A DNA stretch of 64,000 bases from Trabulsiella odontotermitis (GTDB lineage: Bacteria; Pseudomonadota; Gammaproteobacteria; Enterobacterales; Enterobacteriaceae). Of the stretch, positions 16,916-24,644 are shown piece by piece; position 1 is the stretch's first letter, and each line of letters starts with the position of its first letter. A program made the position numbers and the translations under genes. The notes below the pieces were generated by a model. The model searched no databases and had not been told where the DNA came from. It saw nothing but the letters and a program-made list of their open reading frames with translations. The stretch spans positions 4,526,001 through 4,590,000 of the forward strand of contig NZ_CP125781.1 in NCBI RefSeq assembly GCF_030053895.1, in the 5' to 3' direction.

Positions 16916-17821
16916 TTACGAAAGTTCAAACTGCCCCTGGTGGCCCTGAGGTACCACTGAGCAGGGATCCTGGTGAATAATCACATCAGACCCCGGGAAA
17001 CGCTGCAAAATTGCCTGCTCCACCTGCTCAGCCACTAAATGCGCCTGAACTAATGGCAAGTTATCTTCCATTTCCAAATGAATCTGAATAAAGCGGGTCG
17101 GCCCTGACTGCCGCGTTCGAAGATCGTGCGCGCCGCTGACGCCGGGCCAGCTTGTCACGATACTGATTATTTCGCTACGTTCATCGTCCGGCAGCGCACG
17201 ATCCAGCAGCGACTGCACCGCATCATAACCCATACGCAACGCGCTATATAAAATATAGATGCCAATGCCCAGCGCAAACAAGGCATCGGCGCGATGCCAG
17301 CCATGCCAGGCAAGCCCCAGCGCCACCAGAATCGCACCGTTCATCATAACATCAGACTGATAATGTAGCATATCGGCGCGAACGGCCTGGCTTTGCGTCT
17401 TGCGAACCACCCAGCGCTGAAACGTGACCAGCATCAGGGTGCTGATGAGCGCAATAATCGTCACAATCACCCCGATGCCCGGCTGGTTCATCGGCTCTGG
17501 TTGCACCAGATGCTGAATGCCGGTGAGGAACAAAAACAGCGCCGATCCGGAAATAAACATGCTTTGCGCCAATGCCGCCAGCGACTCCGCTTTGCCGTGG
17601 CCGAAGGTGTGCTCTTCATCTGCAGGCTGTAGCGAATAACGCACCACCAGCAGGTTGGTCAGCGAGGCGGCGATATCCACTAATGAATCTACCAGCGCCG
17701 CCAGAATACTGACGGACCCGGTAAACCACCACGCGAAAATTTTAATTACCAGCAGCACGGTAGCCATGATCGTCGCCGCGATCGCCGCCCTGCTGACAAG
17801 TCGTCCATAGGATTGGTTCAT
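16916..17821 (-). CDS. fieF: Ferrous-iron / zinc efflux protein FieF (YiiP)
   Basis: 301 residues from the ATG at 17821 (MNQSYGRLVSRAA), matching the known start; a GTG two codons upstream is possible. It is a cation diffusion facilitator with six transmembrane helices. The membrane metal site is visible as DSLVD in TM2 and HYQSD in TM5. The cytoplasmic C-terminal domain HDLRTRQSGPTRFIQIHLEMED carries the dimer zinc sites. It exports Zn2+ or Fe2+ using the proton gradient. It lies between pfkA and cpxP as in K-12. Confidence 0.96.
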   Translation of the reverse strand: MNQSYGRLVSRAAIAATIMATVLLVIKIFAWWFTGSVSILAALVDSLVDIAASLTNLLVVRYSLQPADEEHTFGHGKAESLAALAQSMFISGSALFLFLTGIQHLVQPEPMNQPGIGVIVTIIALISTLMLVTFQRWVVRKTQSQAVRADMLHYQSDVMMNGAILVALGLAWHGWHRADALFALGIGIYILYSALRMGYDAVQSLLDRALPDDERSEIISIVTSWPGVSGAHDLRTRQSGPTRFIQIHLEMEDNLPLVQAHLVAEQVEQAILQRFPGSDVIIHQDPCSVVPQGHQGQFELS

Positions 17822-17892
17822 AGACACTCCAGCTCGTTTCTGCGGCTAGTATAGCGGATAGCGGTGAAGGATTAATTTCCTAATTAACAGGC

Positions 17893-17950
17893 AAAAAAAA
17901 CCCCCTCATCATGAGGGGGAAGACAGGGATGGTGTCTATGGCAAGGAAAA
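17893..17950 (-). ncRNA. cpxQ: CpxQ-like sRNA from the cpxP 3'UTR
   Basis: The minus strand begins TTTTCCTTGCCATAGACACC just after the cpxP stop and ends in the stem CCCCCTCAT/ATGAGGGGG plus eight U residues. This matches the layout and seed region of the 58-nt RNase E-processed CpxQ of Salmonella and E. coli, as I recall it. CpxQ acts with Hfq to repress envelope protein mRNAs. The stem-loop also terminates cpxP. The loop differs from K-12, but the 5' seed is retained. Confidence 0.82.
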
Positions 17951-17959
17951 CAGGGTTTG

Positions 17960-18466
17960 TTACTGGTGACTCAGGGTACTACTGCTACTGGAAAGCGCCA
18001 TGGCTGCGTTTTGCTGCATCCTGGCAATCTCTCGCAACTGGTCCATTCGTTGCTGATGCTTGTCATTTAAAACCGCCTGCTGCTCCGGGGTTAACAGGTG
18101 GTACATCTGATTTCGTACCTTCGCCATTTCGACCTGGCGAGCGACCTGTTCTTGCGCCATCTTTTCAGCCTGGGCGCGCACAGCGGTTTCATCAAAACGG
18201 TTTGCGGTGATAAGGCGATGCATTATCTCCTGTTCGCTAACATTAACGGGGGGCTGGTCATGCCGCGCTCGTTGCATAAGATCCCGCATCTGTTGGCGCT
18301 GATGTTCGGTTAAACTTATGCCGTCGAACATGTGGTTCTGACCGTTTCGCTGGGCGGGGCCGACATTCGGCTGCCCGTTAACGCTGGTGTCGACTTCAGC
18401 AGCCTGGCTATAAGCACTTAGCGCCAGCGTTGAGGCCATGACGGCAGCGATAACTTTGCGCATCAC
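17960..18466 (-). CDS. cpxP: Periplasmic Cpx accessory protein CpxP
   Basis: 168 residues with a Sec signal peptide MRKVIAAVMASTLALSAYSQA. It has two LTxxQ motifs: ISLTEHQRQQMRDLMQRAR and LLTPEQQAVLNDKHQQRM. CpxP binds the CpxA sensor to dampen signalling and delivers misfolded pilins to DegP. It is divergent from cpxR, with a perfect CpxR box between them. The 3' end gives CpxQ. Confidence 0.95.
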   Translation of the reverse strand: MMRKVIAAVMASTLALSAYSQAAEVDTSVNGQPNVGPAQRNGQNHMFDGISLTEHQRQQMRDLMQRARHDQPPVNVSEQEIMHRLITANRFDETAVRAQAEKMAQEQVARQVEMAKVRNQMYHLLTPEQQAVLNDKHQQRMDQLREIARMQQNAAMALSSSSSTLSHQ

Positions 18467-18543
18467 TTGCTCCCAAAAACTTTAATGTCGCGATTCAACG
18501 AGAGACAGTCTACGATTCAGGCTGCAAACATGCGTCAGGGGGT

Positions 18544-18558
18544 GTAAAACAACGTAAA
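18544..18558. promoter_or_regulatory. CpxR box in the cpxP-cpxR divergent promoter
   Basis: gtaaa-acaac-gtaaa is an exact match to GTAAA-N5-GTAAA. It lies about 78 bp from the cpxP start and 56 bp from the cpxR start, so phosphorylated CpxR can activate both. Confidence 0.9.
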
Positions 18559-18613
18559 GTCATGGATTAGCGAGCCTTGATGACGTACTTTCTGCCTCGG
18601 AGGTATTTAAACA

Positions 18614-19312
18614 ATGAATAAAATCCTGTTAGTTGATGATGACCGGGAGCTCACCTCCCTGTTAAAGGAGTTGCTGGACATGGAAGGCTTCAACGTTCTG
18701 GTCGCCCATGATGGCGAACAGGCGCTGGCGCTGCTCGACGACAGCATCGACTTGCTTTTACTCGATGTGATGATGCCGAAGAAAAACGGTATCGACACAC
18801 TTAAAGAGTTACGACAGACACACCAGACCCCCGTCATTATGCTGACCGCGCGCGGTAGCGAGCTGGATCGCGTGCTGGGCCTTGAGCTTGGCGCGGATGA
18901 CTATTTACCGAAACCGTTCAATGATCGTGAACTGGTGGCGCGTATTCGCGCGATTTTGCGCCGTTCCCACTGGAGCGAACAGCAACAGAACAGCGACAAC
19001 GGTTCGCCGACACTCGAAGTCGACGCATTAAGCCTCAACCCGGGGCGCCAGGAAGCGAGCTTCGATGGCCAGGCGCTGGAACTGACCGGCACCGAATTCA
19101 CGCTGTTGTACCTGCTGGCGCAGCATCTCGGCCAGGTGGTTTCTCGCGAACATTTGAGCCAGGAAGTGCTGGGCAAACGCTTAACGCCGTTCGATCGCGC
19201 GATCGATATGCATATCTCCAACCTGCGCCGCAAACTACCTGAGCGCAAAGATGGTCATCCCTGGTTTAAAACCCTGCGTGGCCGCGGCTATCTGATGGTA
19301 TCCGCTTCATGA
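18614..19312 (+). CDS. cpxR: Envelope-stress response regulator CpxR
   Basis: 232 residues. The receiver domain has the acidic pocket VDDDRE, the phospho-acceptor D51 in LLDVMMP, and the conserved Lys in YLPKPF. The C-terminal OmpR-type winged helix ends HISNLRRKLPERKDGHPWFKTLRGRGYLM. It controls protein-folding and envelope genes. The stop overlaps the cpxA ATG (ATGA), so the two are translationally coupled. Confidence 0.97.
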   Translation: MNKILLVDDDRELTSLLKELLDMEGFNVLVAHDGEQALALLDDSIDLLLLDVMMPKKNGIDTLKELRQTHQTPVIMLTARGSELDRVLGLELGADDYLPKPFNDRELVARIRAILRRSHWSEQQQNSDNGSPTLEVDALSLNPGRQEASFDGQALELTGTEFTLLYLLAQHLGQVVSREHLSQEVLGKRLTPFDRAIDMHISNLRRKLPERKDGHPWFKTLRGRGYLMVSAS

Positions 19313-20685
19313 TAGGAAGTTTGACCGCACGTATCTTTGCCATCTTCTGGTTGACGCTGGCACTGGTGCTGATGCTGGTATTGATGTTGCCGAAACTGGA
19401 TTCGCGTCAGATGACCGAATTGCTGGAAAGTGAGCAACGTCAGGGACTCATGATTGAACAGCACGTTGAAGCTGAGCTGGCCAACGATCCTCCTAATGAC
19501 CTGATGTGGTGGCGCCGACTGTTTCGCGCTATCGATAAATGGGCGCCTCCGGGGCAGCGCCTGTTGCTGGTCACCAGTGAAGGACGTGTGATCGGCGCCG
19601 AGCGTAGCGAAATGCAGATCATCCGTAACTTCATCGGTCAGGCGGATAACGCCGATCACCCGCAGAAGAAAAAGTATGGTCGGGTAGAGCTGGTCGGGCC
19701 CTTTGCCATCCGCGATGGGGAGGATAATTACCAGCTCTATCTGATTCGCCCTGCCAGCAGTTCGCAATCCGATTTTATCAACCTGCTGTTTGACCGCCCG
19801 CTGCTGTTGCTGATTGTCACCATGCTGGTCAGCTCACCGCTGTTGCTGTGGCTGGCGTGGAGCCTGGCGAAACCCGCCCGTAAGCTGAAAAATGCGGCGG
19901 ATGAAGTGGCGCAGGGGAATTTACGCCAGCACCCGGAACTGGAAGCCGGACCGCAGGAATTCCTGGCGGCTGGCGCCAGTTTTAACCAGATGGTGACCGC
20001 GCTGGAACGCATGATGACCACCCAGCAGCGTTTGCTGTCGGACATCTCCCACGAGCTTCGCACGCCGCTGACGCGCTTACAGCTCGGCACAGCGCTTCTG
20101 CGTCGCCGTGCGGGCGAGAGCAAAGAGCTGGAGCGCATTGAAACGGAAGCGCAGCGTCTGGACAGCATGATCAATGATCTGCTGGTGATGTCGCGCAATC
20201 AGCAGAAAAACGCGCTGGTCAGTGAAACGCTGAAAGCAAACCAGTTGTGGAGCGAAGTGCTCGACAACGCCGCGTTCGAAGCGGAACAGGTCGGCAAATC
20301 CTTCACCGTGGAATACCCGCCGGGCCCGTGGCCGCTGTACGGTAACCCGAATGCGCTGGAGAGTGCATTTGAAAATATCGTTCGCAATGCGCTGCGCTAT
20401 TCGCACACCAAAATCTCGGTGGCGTTTGCGGTGGATAAAGACGGCATCACCATTAACGTGGATGATGACGGCCCGGGCGTGAGCCCGGAAGACAGAGAGC
20501 AGATTTTCCGTCCATTCTACCGTACCGACGAGGCGCGGGATCGTGAATCCGGCGGTACCGGTCTGGGGCTGGCGATTGTGGAAACCGCCATCCAGCAGCA
20601 TCGCGGCTGGGTAAAAGCGGACGACAGCCCGCTCGGGGGTTTACGTCTGACGATCTGGCTGCCGCTGTACAAGCGCGCGCCGTAA
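19309..20685 (+). CDS. cpxA: Envelope-stress sensor histidine kinase CpxA
   Basis: 458 residues with two transmembrane helices (about 8-28 and 165-185) flanking a periplasmic PAS-like sensor. A HAMP linker follows, then SDISHELRTPLTRLQLGTALLRRRAG with the autophosphorylated H248. The N-box FENIVRNALRYS and glycine boxes DDGPGVSPED and GGTGLGLAIVE complete the ATPase domain. It phosphorylates and dephosphorylates CpxR; NlpE activates it and CpxP inhibits it. Confidence 0.97.
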   Translation: MIGSLTARIFAIFWLTLALVLMLVLMLPKLDSRQMTELLESEQRQGLMIEQHVEAELANDPPNDLMWWRRLFRAIDKWAPPGQRLLLVTSEGRVIGAERSEMQIIRNFIGQADNADHPQKKKYGRVELVGPFAIRDGEDNYQLYLIRPASSSQSDFINLLFDRPLLLLIVTMLVSSPLLLWLAWSLAKPARKLKNAADEVAQGNLRQHPELEAGPQEFLAAGASFNQMVTALERMMTTQQRLLSDISHELRTPLTRLQLGTALLRRRAGESKELERIETEAQRLDSMINDLLVMSRNQQKNALVSETLKANQLWSEVLDNAAFEAEQVGKSFTVEYPPGPWPLYGNPNALESAFENIVRNALRYSHTKISVAFAVDKDGITINVDDDGPGVSPEDREQIFRPFYRTDEARDRESGGTGLGLAIVETAIQQHRGWVKADDSPLGGLRLTIWLPLYKRAP

Positions 20686-20687
20686 TA

Positions 20688-20716
20688 AAACCCCTCTCTC
20701 CATCGGAGGGAGGGTT
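20688..20716. terminator. Hairpin between convergent cpxA and yiiM
   Basis: An imperfect stem, aaccc..ctctcc-atc-ggaggg..agggtt, lies just after the cpxA stop and overlaps the first bases of the yiiM stop codon. The A/T flanks suit termination from both sides. Confidence 0.7.
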
Positions 20717-21389
20717 ATTTCCCCGTCAATCGCCGCGAATTATCCTCAATCTCACCGCTTAAACGCCGCTTCTGCATTGTCCTCGCCCAACTGACCGATA
20801 ACCCCGCCGCCGACAGCAAACGGTGATACTGTTCATCATCAAACGGCAGATGCCAGGCAATGGCCGCCGCCTCATAAACTGATATTTCGCTCAGCCGCGA
20901 TACCAGCTCCAGCGGCGATTCACTGGAGACCTTTCCCGGCGCAATCACCCGATACAGCCAGCCCACGTTGCCGCTGCTCTGCATCTGCGACGCCATGTCG
21001 CTGATATTAAAGTGATAATTCAGCTTGTAACAGGGAGAGCGCGGCTGCGTGATTTGAATCAGCGCATCACCCCAGCGAAAAATATCACCGATAAAGGCGT
21101 TCTGCTCAGTCAGCCCCTCGGTCGACAAATTCTCGCCAAACGCCGGGGCGCAGAACTGCTCTGCCAGTTCGGGAAACTGCCGCGCCCAGTCGGCGTAATG
21201 CTCACGCGGATAATGGCACAGCGCGCGATCGGGCCCGCCGTGATACTTCTTTTCAGCCTGCTCGTCGCCTTCCAGCCCCAGCTCCGTCAGCATCAGTTCG
21301 CCGTCGAGCTGAATCTTGGCGATAGCACTCGGCCCGCTACCTGCGTAGTCGCGGATCCTGCCTGTAAAAACCTCCACCGGATATCGCAT
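20715..21389 (-). CDS. yiiM: MOSC-domain protein YiiM (6-N-hydroxylaminopurine resistance)
   Basis: 224 residues, near the length of E. coli YiiM. The N-terminal MOSC domain has KKYHGGPDRALCHYPREHYADW and AFGENLSTEGLTEQNAFIGD. SPCYKLNYHF carries the conserved cysteine expected to bind the molybdenum cofactor. YiiM reduces N-hydroxylated bases and related substrates. It sits next to cpxA as in K-12. The neighbour on the right differs: a DapA-family gene is inserted before kdgT. Confidence 0.93.
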   Translation of the reverse strand: MRYPVEVFTGRIRDYAGSGPSAIAKIQLDGELMLTELGLEGDEQAEKKYHGGPDRALCHYPREHYADWARQFPELAEQFCAPAFGENLSTEGLTEQNAFIGDIFRWGDALIQITQPRSPCYKLNYHFNISDMASQMQSSGNVGWLYRVIAPGKVSSESPLELVSRLSEISVYEAAAIAWHLPFDDEQYHRLLSAAGLSVSWARTMQKRRLSGEIEDNSRRLTGK

Positions 21390-21512
21390 GTGTTCTCCCT
21401 TCCGTTTTGTCGTCGCAGACGATAGTAGAACACATTTTTTTGTTCATTGACTAAGCAAAATGCGACCGGCGTAAACCTTATGTTTCAATGTTCGTGCTAT
21501 TCATGAAGATTA

Positions 21513-21529
21513 TTTGAAACGCCATTTCA
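21513..21529. promoter_or_regulatory. KdgR-like operator of the DapA-family gene
   Basis: tttgaaacgccatttca matches AATRAAAYRYYRTTTYA (KdgR consensus from memory) at 15 of 17 positions; only the first two bases differ. It ends about 18 bp before the ATG and 3 bp before the AAGGAG ribosome site, so bound repressor would lie in the transcribed leader or promoter core. Confidence 0.65.
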
Positions 21530-21547
21530 CAACAAGGAGTCAACGAC

Positions 21548-22441
21548 ATGACCACGCATTCTCGTTTTTCTGGCGTCTGGTGCCCTTCGATAACGCCGAT
21601 GGATGCACAGGGCGCGCTCGACATGAACGGTCTCTCTCAACATCTCGCTCGCCTGACTGCGGCGAGAATTGACGTCATTTTGCTGATGGGCAGTATCGGT
21701 GAATTTGCCTCGCTCAGCCTTGAGGAGCGCCTGCAGCTCATCCGCGAGGCGCGCGCCATGTCGCCGCTGGCAATGGTTGCTAACGTCTCTTCCACCTGCG
21801 TGGCGGATATCGTGCGCATGGCGGAGGAAGCGTTCCGCACCGGCTATGATGGCGTGATGGTGCTGCCACCATACTATTACGGGCAGACGTCAAATCAGCT
21901 GTTGAGCTATTTCAGAGCGCTCGGCAAGCAGTTCAGCGGTAAATGGTTCGCCTACAATTTCCCGGCGCGTACCGGCTGCGATATCACCCCGGAAATCACC
22001 GCTACGCTGGCGAAAGAGTTCCCGAATTTCGCCGGGATTAAAGACACAGTGGATTGCCAGTCGCACACGCGCAATATCATTATCGCCACCGAAGCTGTAC
22101 GTAACGATTTCGCGGTGCTCTCCGGTTATGACGAATACTTCATTCCTAACCTGCTGGCGGGCGGTGCGGGGATTATTTCCGGGCTGAATAACATCATGCC
22201 GGAGCTGTTCGTGCAGGCGCGGGAAGCCTGGGCAGCAGGCGATTTCCAGACGCTGCATAATGTCCAGCGGGAGATTGGCCGCTTCATGTCGATCTATTCG
22301 ATTGGCGACGATTTTGTCACCACCATCAAAACCGTAGTATCACGTAAGTTTGGCTACTGTCAGCCCCACTCCCGCAACTTTGGCGGCGAGCTTAGCGCCG
22401 CACAGTGTCAGCACATCGACAGCGTGTTCGGCATCCAGTAA
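21548..22441 (+). CDS. DapA/NAL-family aldolase, probably 2-keto-3-deoxygluconate aldolase
   Basis: 297 residues of the class I pyruvate aldolase (DHDPS/N-acetylneuraminate lyase) fold. The Schiff-base lysine is K165 in FAGIKDT, the catalytic tyrosine is Y136 in AYNFPARTG, and LPPYYYG supplies the second tyrosine. The pyruvate carboxylate loop reads GSIGEF instead of the GTTGES of true DapA; the KDG aldolase YagE has a similar GSxGEF. RBS AAGGAG precedes the ATG. The gene has its own KdgR-like box and faces kdgT, the KDG permease, across a shared hairpin. The likely reaction is KDG to pyruvate plus glyceraldehyde. K-12 has no gene here. The exact substrate is inferred. Confidence 0.8.
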   Translation: MTTHSRFSGVWCPSITPMDAQGALDMNGLSQHLARLTAARIDVILLMGSIGEFASLSLEERLQLIREARAMSPLAMVANVSSTCVADIVRMAEEAFRTGYDGVMVLPPYYYGQTSNQLLSYFRALGKQFSGKWFAYNFPARTGCDITPEITATLAKEFPNFAGIKDTVDCQSHTRNIIIATEAVRNDFAVLSGYDEYFIPNLLAGGAGIISGLNNIMPELFVQAREAWAAGDFQTLHNVQREIGRFMSIYSIGDDFVTTIKTVVSRKFGYCQPHSRNFGGELSAAQCQHIDSVFGIQ

Positions 22442-22445
22442 CGAC

Positions 22446-22473
22446 AAAAAGCCCGGCAATGCCGGGCTCCTTT
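22446..22473. terminator. Bidirectional terminator between the aldolase gene and kdgT
   Basis: The stem agcccggca-a-tgccgggct has A residues on the left and ctccttta on the right. It separates two convergent genes, 18 bp from each stop at most. Confidence 0.8.
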
Positions 22474-22491
22474 ATGTTCCATAACAAACAG

Positions 22492-23475
22492 TTATTTAAC
22501 CGTTTCGCGGATCTCCGCTACCGCCGCCTGGCCTTTCACTTTACGCGACCAGATGGAGGTCAGGATAGGCACCAGAATAGAGGTCACAATCACCGAGGTT
22601 GCGACCAGCGAGGTAGCTGCCGGTGCCATCGGTTTGAATGCCGGGATCATTTCCGCAATCAGTACCGGTGTTGCCACCGCCGCACCTGCGGAGCTGGACG
22701 CGGCAAGACCCGCGGTACCGTCGCCGCCACCGATGTACTTGTCAGCGATAATCAGCGGAATACCCGTCACCACAATGACCGCCAGACCCAGCAGGACACC
22801 CAACAGACCGGTCTGTGCAATCACGGTCAAATCGATAGTGTTACCCAGCGCGAAGGCGAAGAAAGGGATCAGCGTATGGACGGCGTTACTGAAGAAATCG
22901 CGCAGATCAGGGTCAAGGTTGCCCAGCGCGAAACCGACCAGGAACGGCAGTACCGCACCGACAAACACATGTGGTTCAAAGGAGGCGATGCCCGCGGTAC
23001 CGAGGATAATCATGGTCATCAGCGGACCAGACTCCAGCGACATCAGAACAAACGCGCCCGCTTCTTCTTTGGTGCCGTACTGCTGCATGATAGACGCGTA
23101 CAGACCACCGTTGGTCATATCCATTGCCGCCACCAACGCCAGCGTGGACATCCCGGCAAAGAACCCGACCTCAACACCATGTTCCGGAATAATGCGTGAC
23201 GCAATAGCAGCCACTACCCACGCCACGGCAATTTTGGTCACCACCAGCGTCCCGGATTTACGTAATACCGTACCGGTCGCGCTCAGTTTGATGGACGCCC
23301 CCATGCAGAAGAACCAGACGGCCAGAATTGGCACGGTGCCGGTGATCAACCCATTGGTAAAGGAACCAAAATATTTGCCCGCACCGGGGGAGAAGGTATG
23401 GCAGAGCGCGCCCAAAAACAACGGAACAAGCATCATACCACCCGGTATTTTTTCTATCGCACGTTTGATCTGCAT
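22492..23475 (-). CDS. kdgT: 2-keto-3-deoxygluconate permease
   Basis: 327 residues, as in E. coli KdgT. It starts MQIKRAIEKIPGGMMLVPLFLGAL and has about ten hydrophobic segments. The family signature SSSAGAAVATPVLIAE is visible near residue 240. It is a proton symporter for KDG released from pectin or hexuronate breakdown. A KdgR-like box and a CRP-like site lie upstream (23587-23620). The gene is after sodA on the same strand but separated from it by a terminator. Confidence 0.95.
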   Translation of the reverse strand: MQIKRAIEKIPGGMMLVPLFLGALCHTFSPGAGKYFGSFTNGLITGTVPILAVWFFCMGASIKLSATGTVLRKSGTLVVTKIAVAWVVAAIASRIIPEHGVEVGFFAGMSTLALVAAMDMTNGGLYASIMQQYGTKEEAGAFVLMSLESGPLMTMIILGTAGIASFEPHVFVGAVLPFLVGFALGNLDPDLRDFFSNAVHTLIPFFAFALGNTIDLTVIAQTGLLGVLLGLAVIVVTGIPLIIADKYIGGGDGTAGLAASSSAGAAVATPVLIAEMIPAFKPMAPAATSLVATSVIVTSILVPILTSIWSRKVKGQAAVAEIRETVK

Positions 23476-23586
23476 ATTCTCACCTTAACTCACTGAATTA
23501 TAAATTGTTGCCGCCGATTTCTGCTTTCCACACACCCATCAGCAGTATTTGATGCAGCCACAATAGACATTCTTGCAAGAGAGAAA

Positions 23587-23620
23587 AGTGATCTAAATTA
23601 CAAATTGAAACTCCATTTTA
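23587..23620. promoter_or_regulatory. CRP-like site and KdgR-like operator of kdgT
   Basis: At 23604-23620, attgaaactccatttta matches the KdgR consensus (as recalled) at 15 of 17 positions. Directly before it, agtga-tctaaa-ttaca (23587-23602) resembles a CRP site. A second palindrome, ggtgataaacatcaca, lies at 23646-23661. This is the expected arrangement for a KDG gene under KdgR and catabolite control. Confidence 0.65.
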
Positions 23621-23684
23621 AATTTATCAGATCAATGTTTCTAAAGGTGATAAACATCACATGAGACAGGCTTCAGGCAATAAA

Positions 23685-23710
23685 AAACCCCGCCGTGAAA
23701 GGCAGGGTTT
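23685..23710 (-). terminator. sodA terminator
   Basis: Stem aaacccc-gcc / ggc-agggttt around gtgaaa, flanked by an A-run that becomes a U-run on the minus strand. It lies about 27 bp past the sodA stop. Confidence 0.85.
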
Positions 23711-23736
23711 CGTTCATGCCCGAAGGCAATGAAAAC

Positions 23737-24357
23737 TTATTTTTTCGCCGCGAAACGGGCAGCAGCCTCGTCCCAGTTGACGACGTCCCAGAACGCTTTG
23801 ATGTAGTCCGGACGGCGGTTCTGGAATTTCAGGTAGTAAGCGTGTTCCCACACATCCAGACCCAGGATCGGGAAACCGGACGTGCCAGAAATGGTTTCAC
23901 CCATTAACGGCGAGTCCTGGTTCGCGGTAGAAACCACCGCCAGTTTGTCGCCTTTCAGCACCAGCCACGCCCAGCCAGAGCCGAAACGGGTGGCAGCCGC
24001 TTTCTCGAATTCTTCTTTAAATTTCTCAACAGAGCCGAAATCACGCTCGATAGCCGCTTTCAGATCGCCCTGCAGGGAGGTACCTTTTTTCAGACCTTTC
24101 CAGAACAGGCTATGGTTGGCGTGACCGCCCGCGTTGTTACGCAGTACGGTTTTTTTGTCCGCTGGCAGCTGATCCAGTTTGGTGATCAGTTCTTCAACCG
24201 GCAGGCTGGCGAATTCCGGCAGGCTTTCCAGTGCCGCATTCGCATTGTTCACATAGGTCTGATGATGCTTGGTGTGATGGATTTCCATCGTTTGTTTGTC
24301 GAAATGCGGTTCCAGTGCATCATAAGCGTATGGCAGCGATGGTAATGTATAGCTCAT
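23737..24357 (-). CDS. sodA: Manganese superoxide dismutase
   Basis: 206 residues from the ATG at 24357 (MSYTLPSLPYAYDALEPHFD), identical in length to E. coli SodA; four in-frame codons upstream are not supported. The metal ligands are visible in MEIHHTKHHQTYV (His), NAGGHANHSLFW (His) and DVWEHAYYLKFQNRRPDYI (Asp and His). It converts superoxide to peroxide and oxygen in the cytoplasm. A Fur-like box upstream fits known iron control; SoxRS, ArcA and FNR also act on sodA in E. coli. Confidence 0.97.
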   Translation of the reverse strand: MSYTLPSLPYAYDALEPHFDKQTMEIHHTKHHQTYVNNANAALESLPEFASLPVEELITKLDQLPADKKTVLRNNAGGHANHSLFWKGLKKGTSLQGDLKAAIERDFGSVEKFKEEFEKAAATRFGSGWAWLVLKGDKLAVVSTANQDSPLMGETISGTSGFPILGLDVWEHAYYLKFQNRRPDYIKAFWDVVNWDEAAARFAAKK

Positions 24358-24432
24358 AGTCATCTCCATTATTGTCGGGCGGCAGAGGTGTTAACGCCGC
24401 GTAATCAGTTGGTTCATTATAGTTAATTAAAT

Positions 24433-24451
24433 GATATTGAAAATGTTTATC
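24433..24451. promoter_or_regulatory. Fur box upstream of sodA
   Basis: gatattgaaaatgtttatc matches the 19-bp Fur consensus gataatgataatcattatc at 15 positions. It is 76 bp upstream of the sodA ATG on the promoter side. Confidence 0.7.
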
Positions 24452-24644
24452 AATGCCGTAGTTTTAATAAGGTTATAACTTTTGGTTATGACGTTGTTTT
24501 TGTGAGGCCGCTCACCCCCATCATGCGCTCATTGCCAGTGTGGCGCGTATCGCGGCAACCGGTCGAAGGTTAATGCGCTGTACAATTTTTACACTCATCC
24601 CGTCAGATGAAGATTCATCGACTTCAACGGTGAGGATAAAAACA

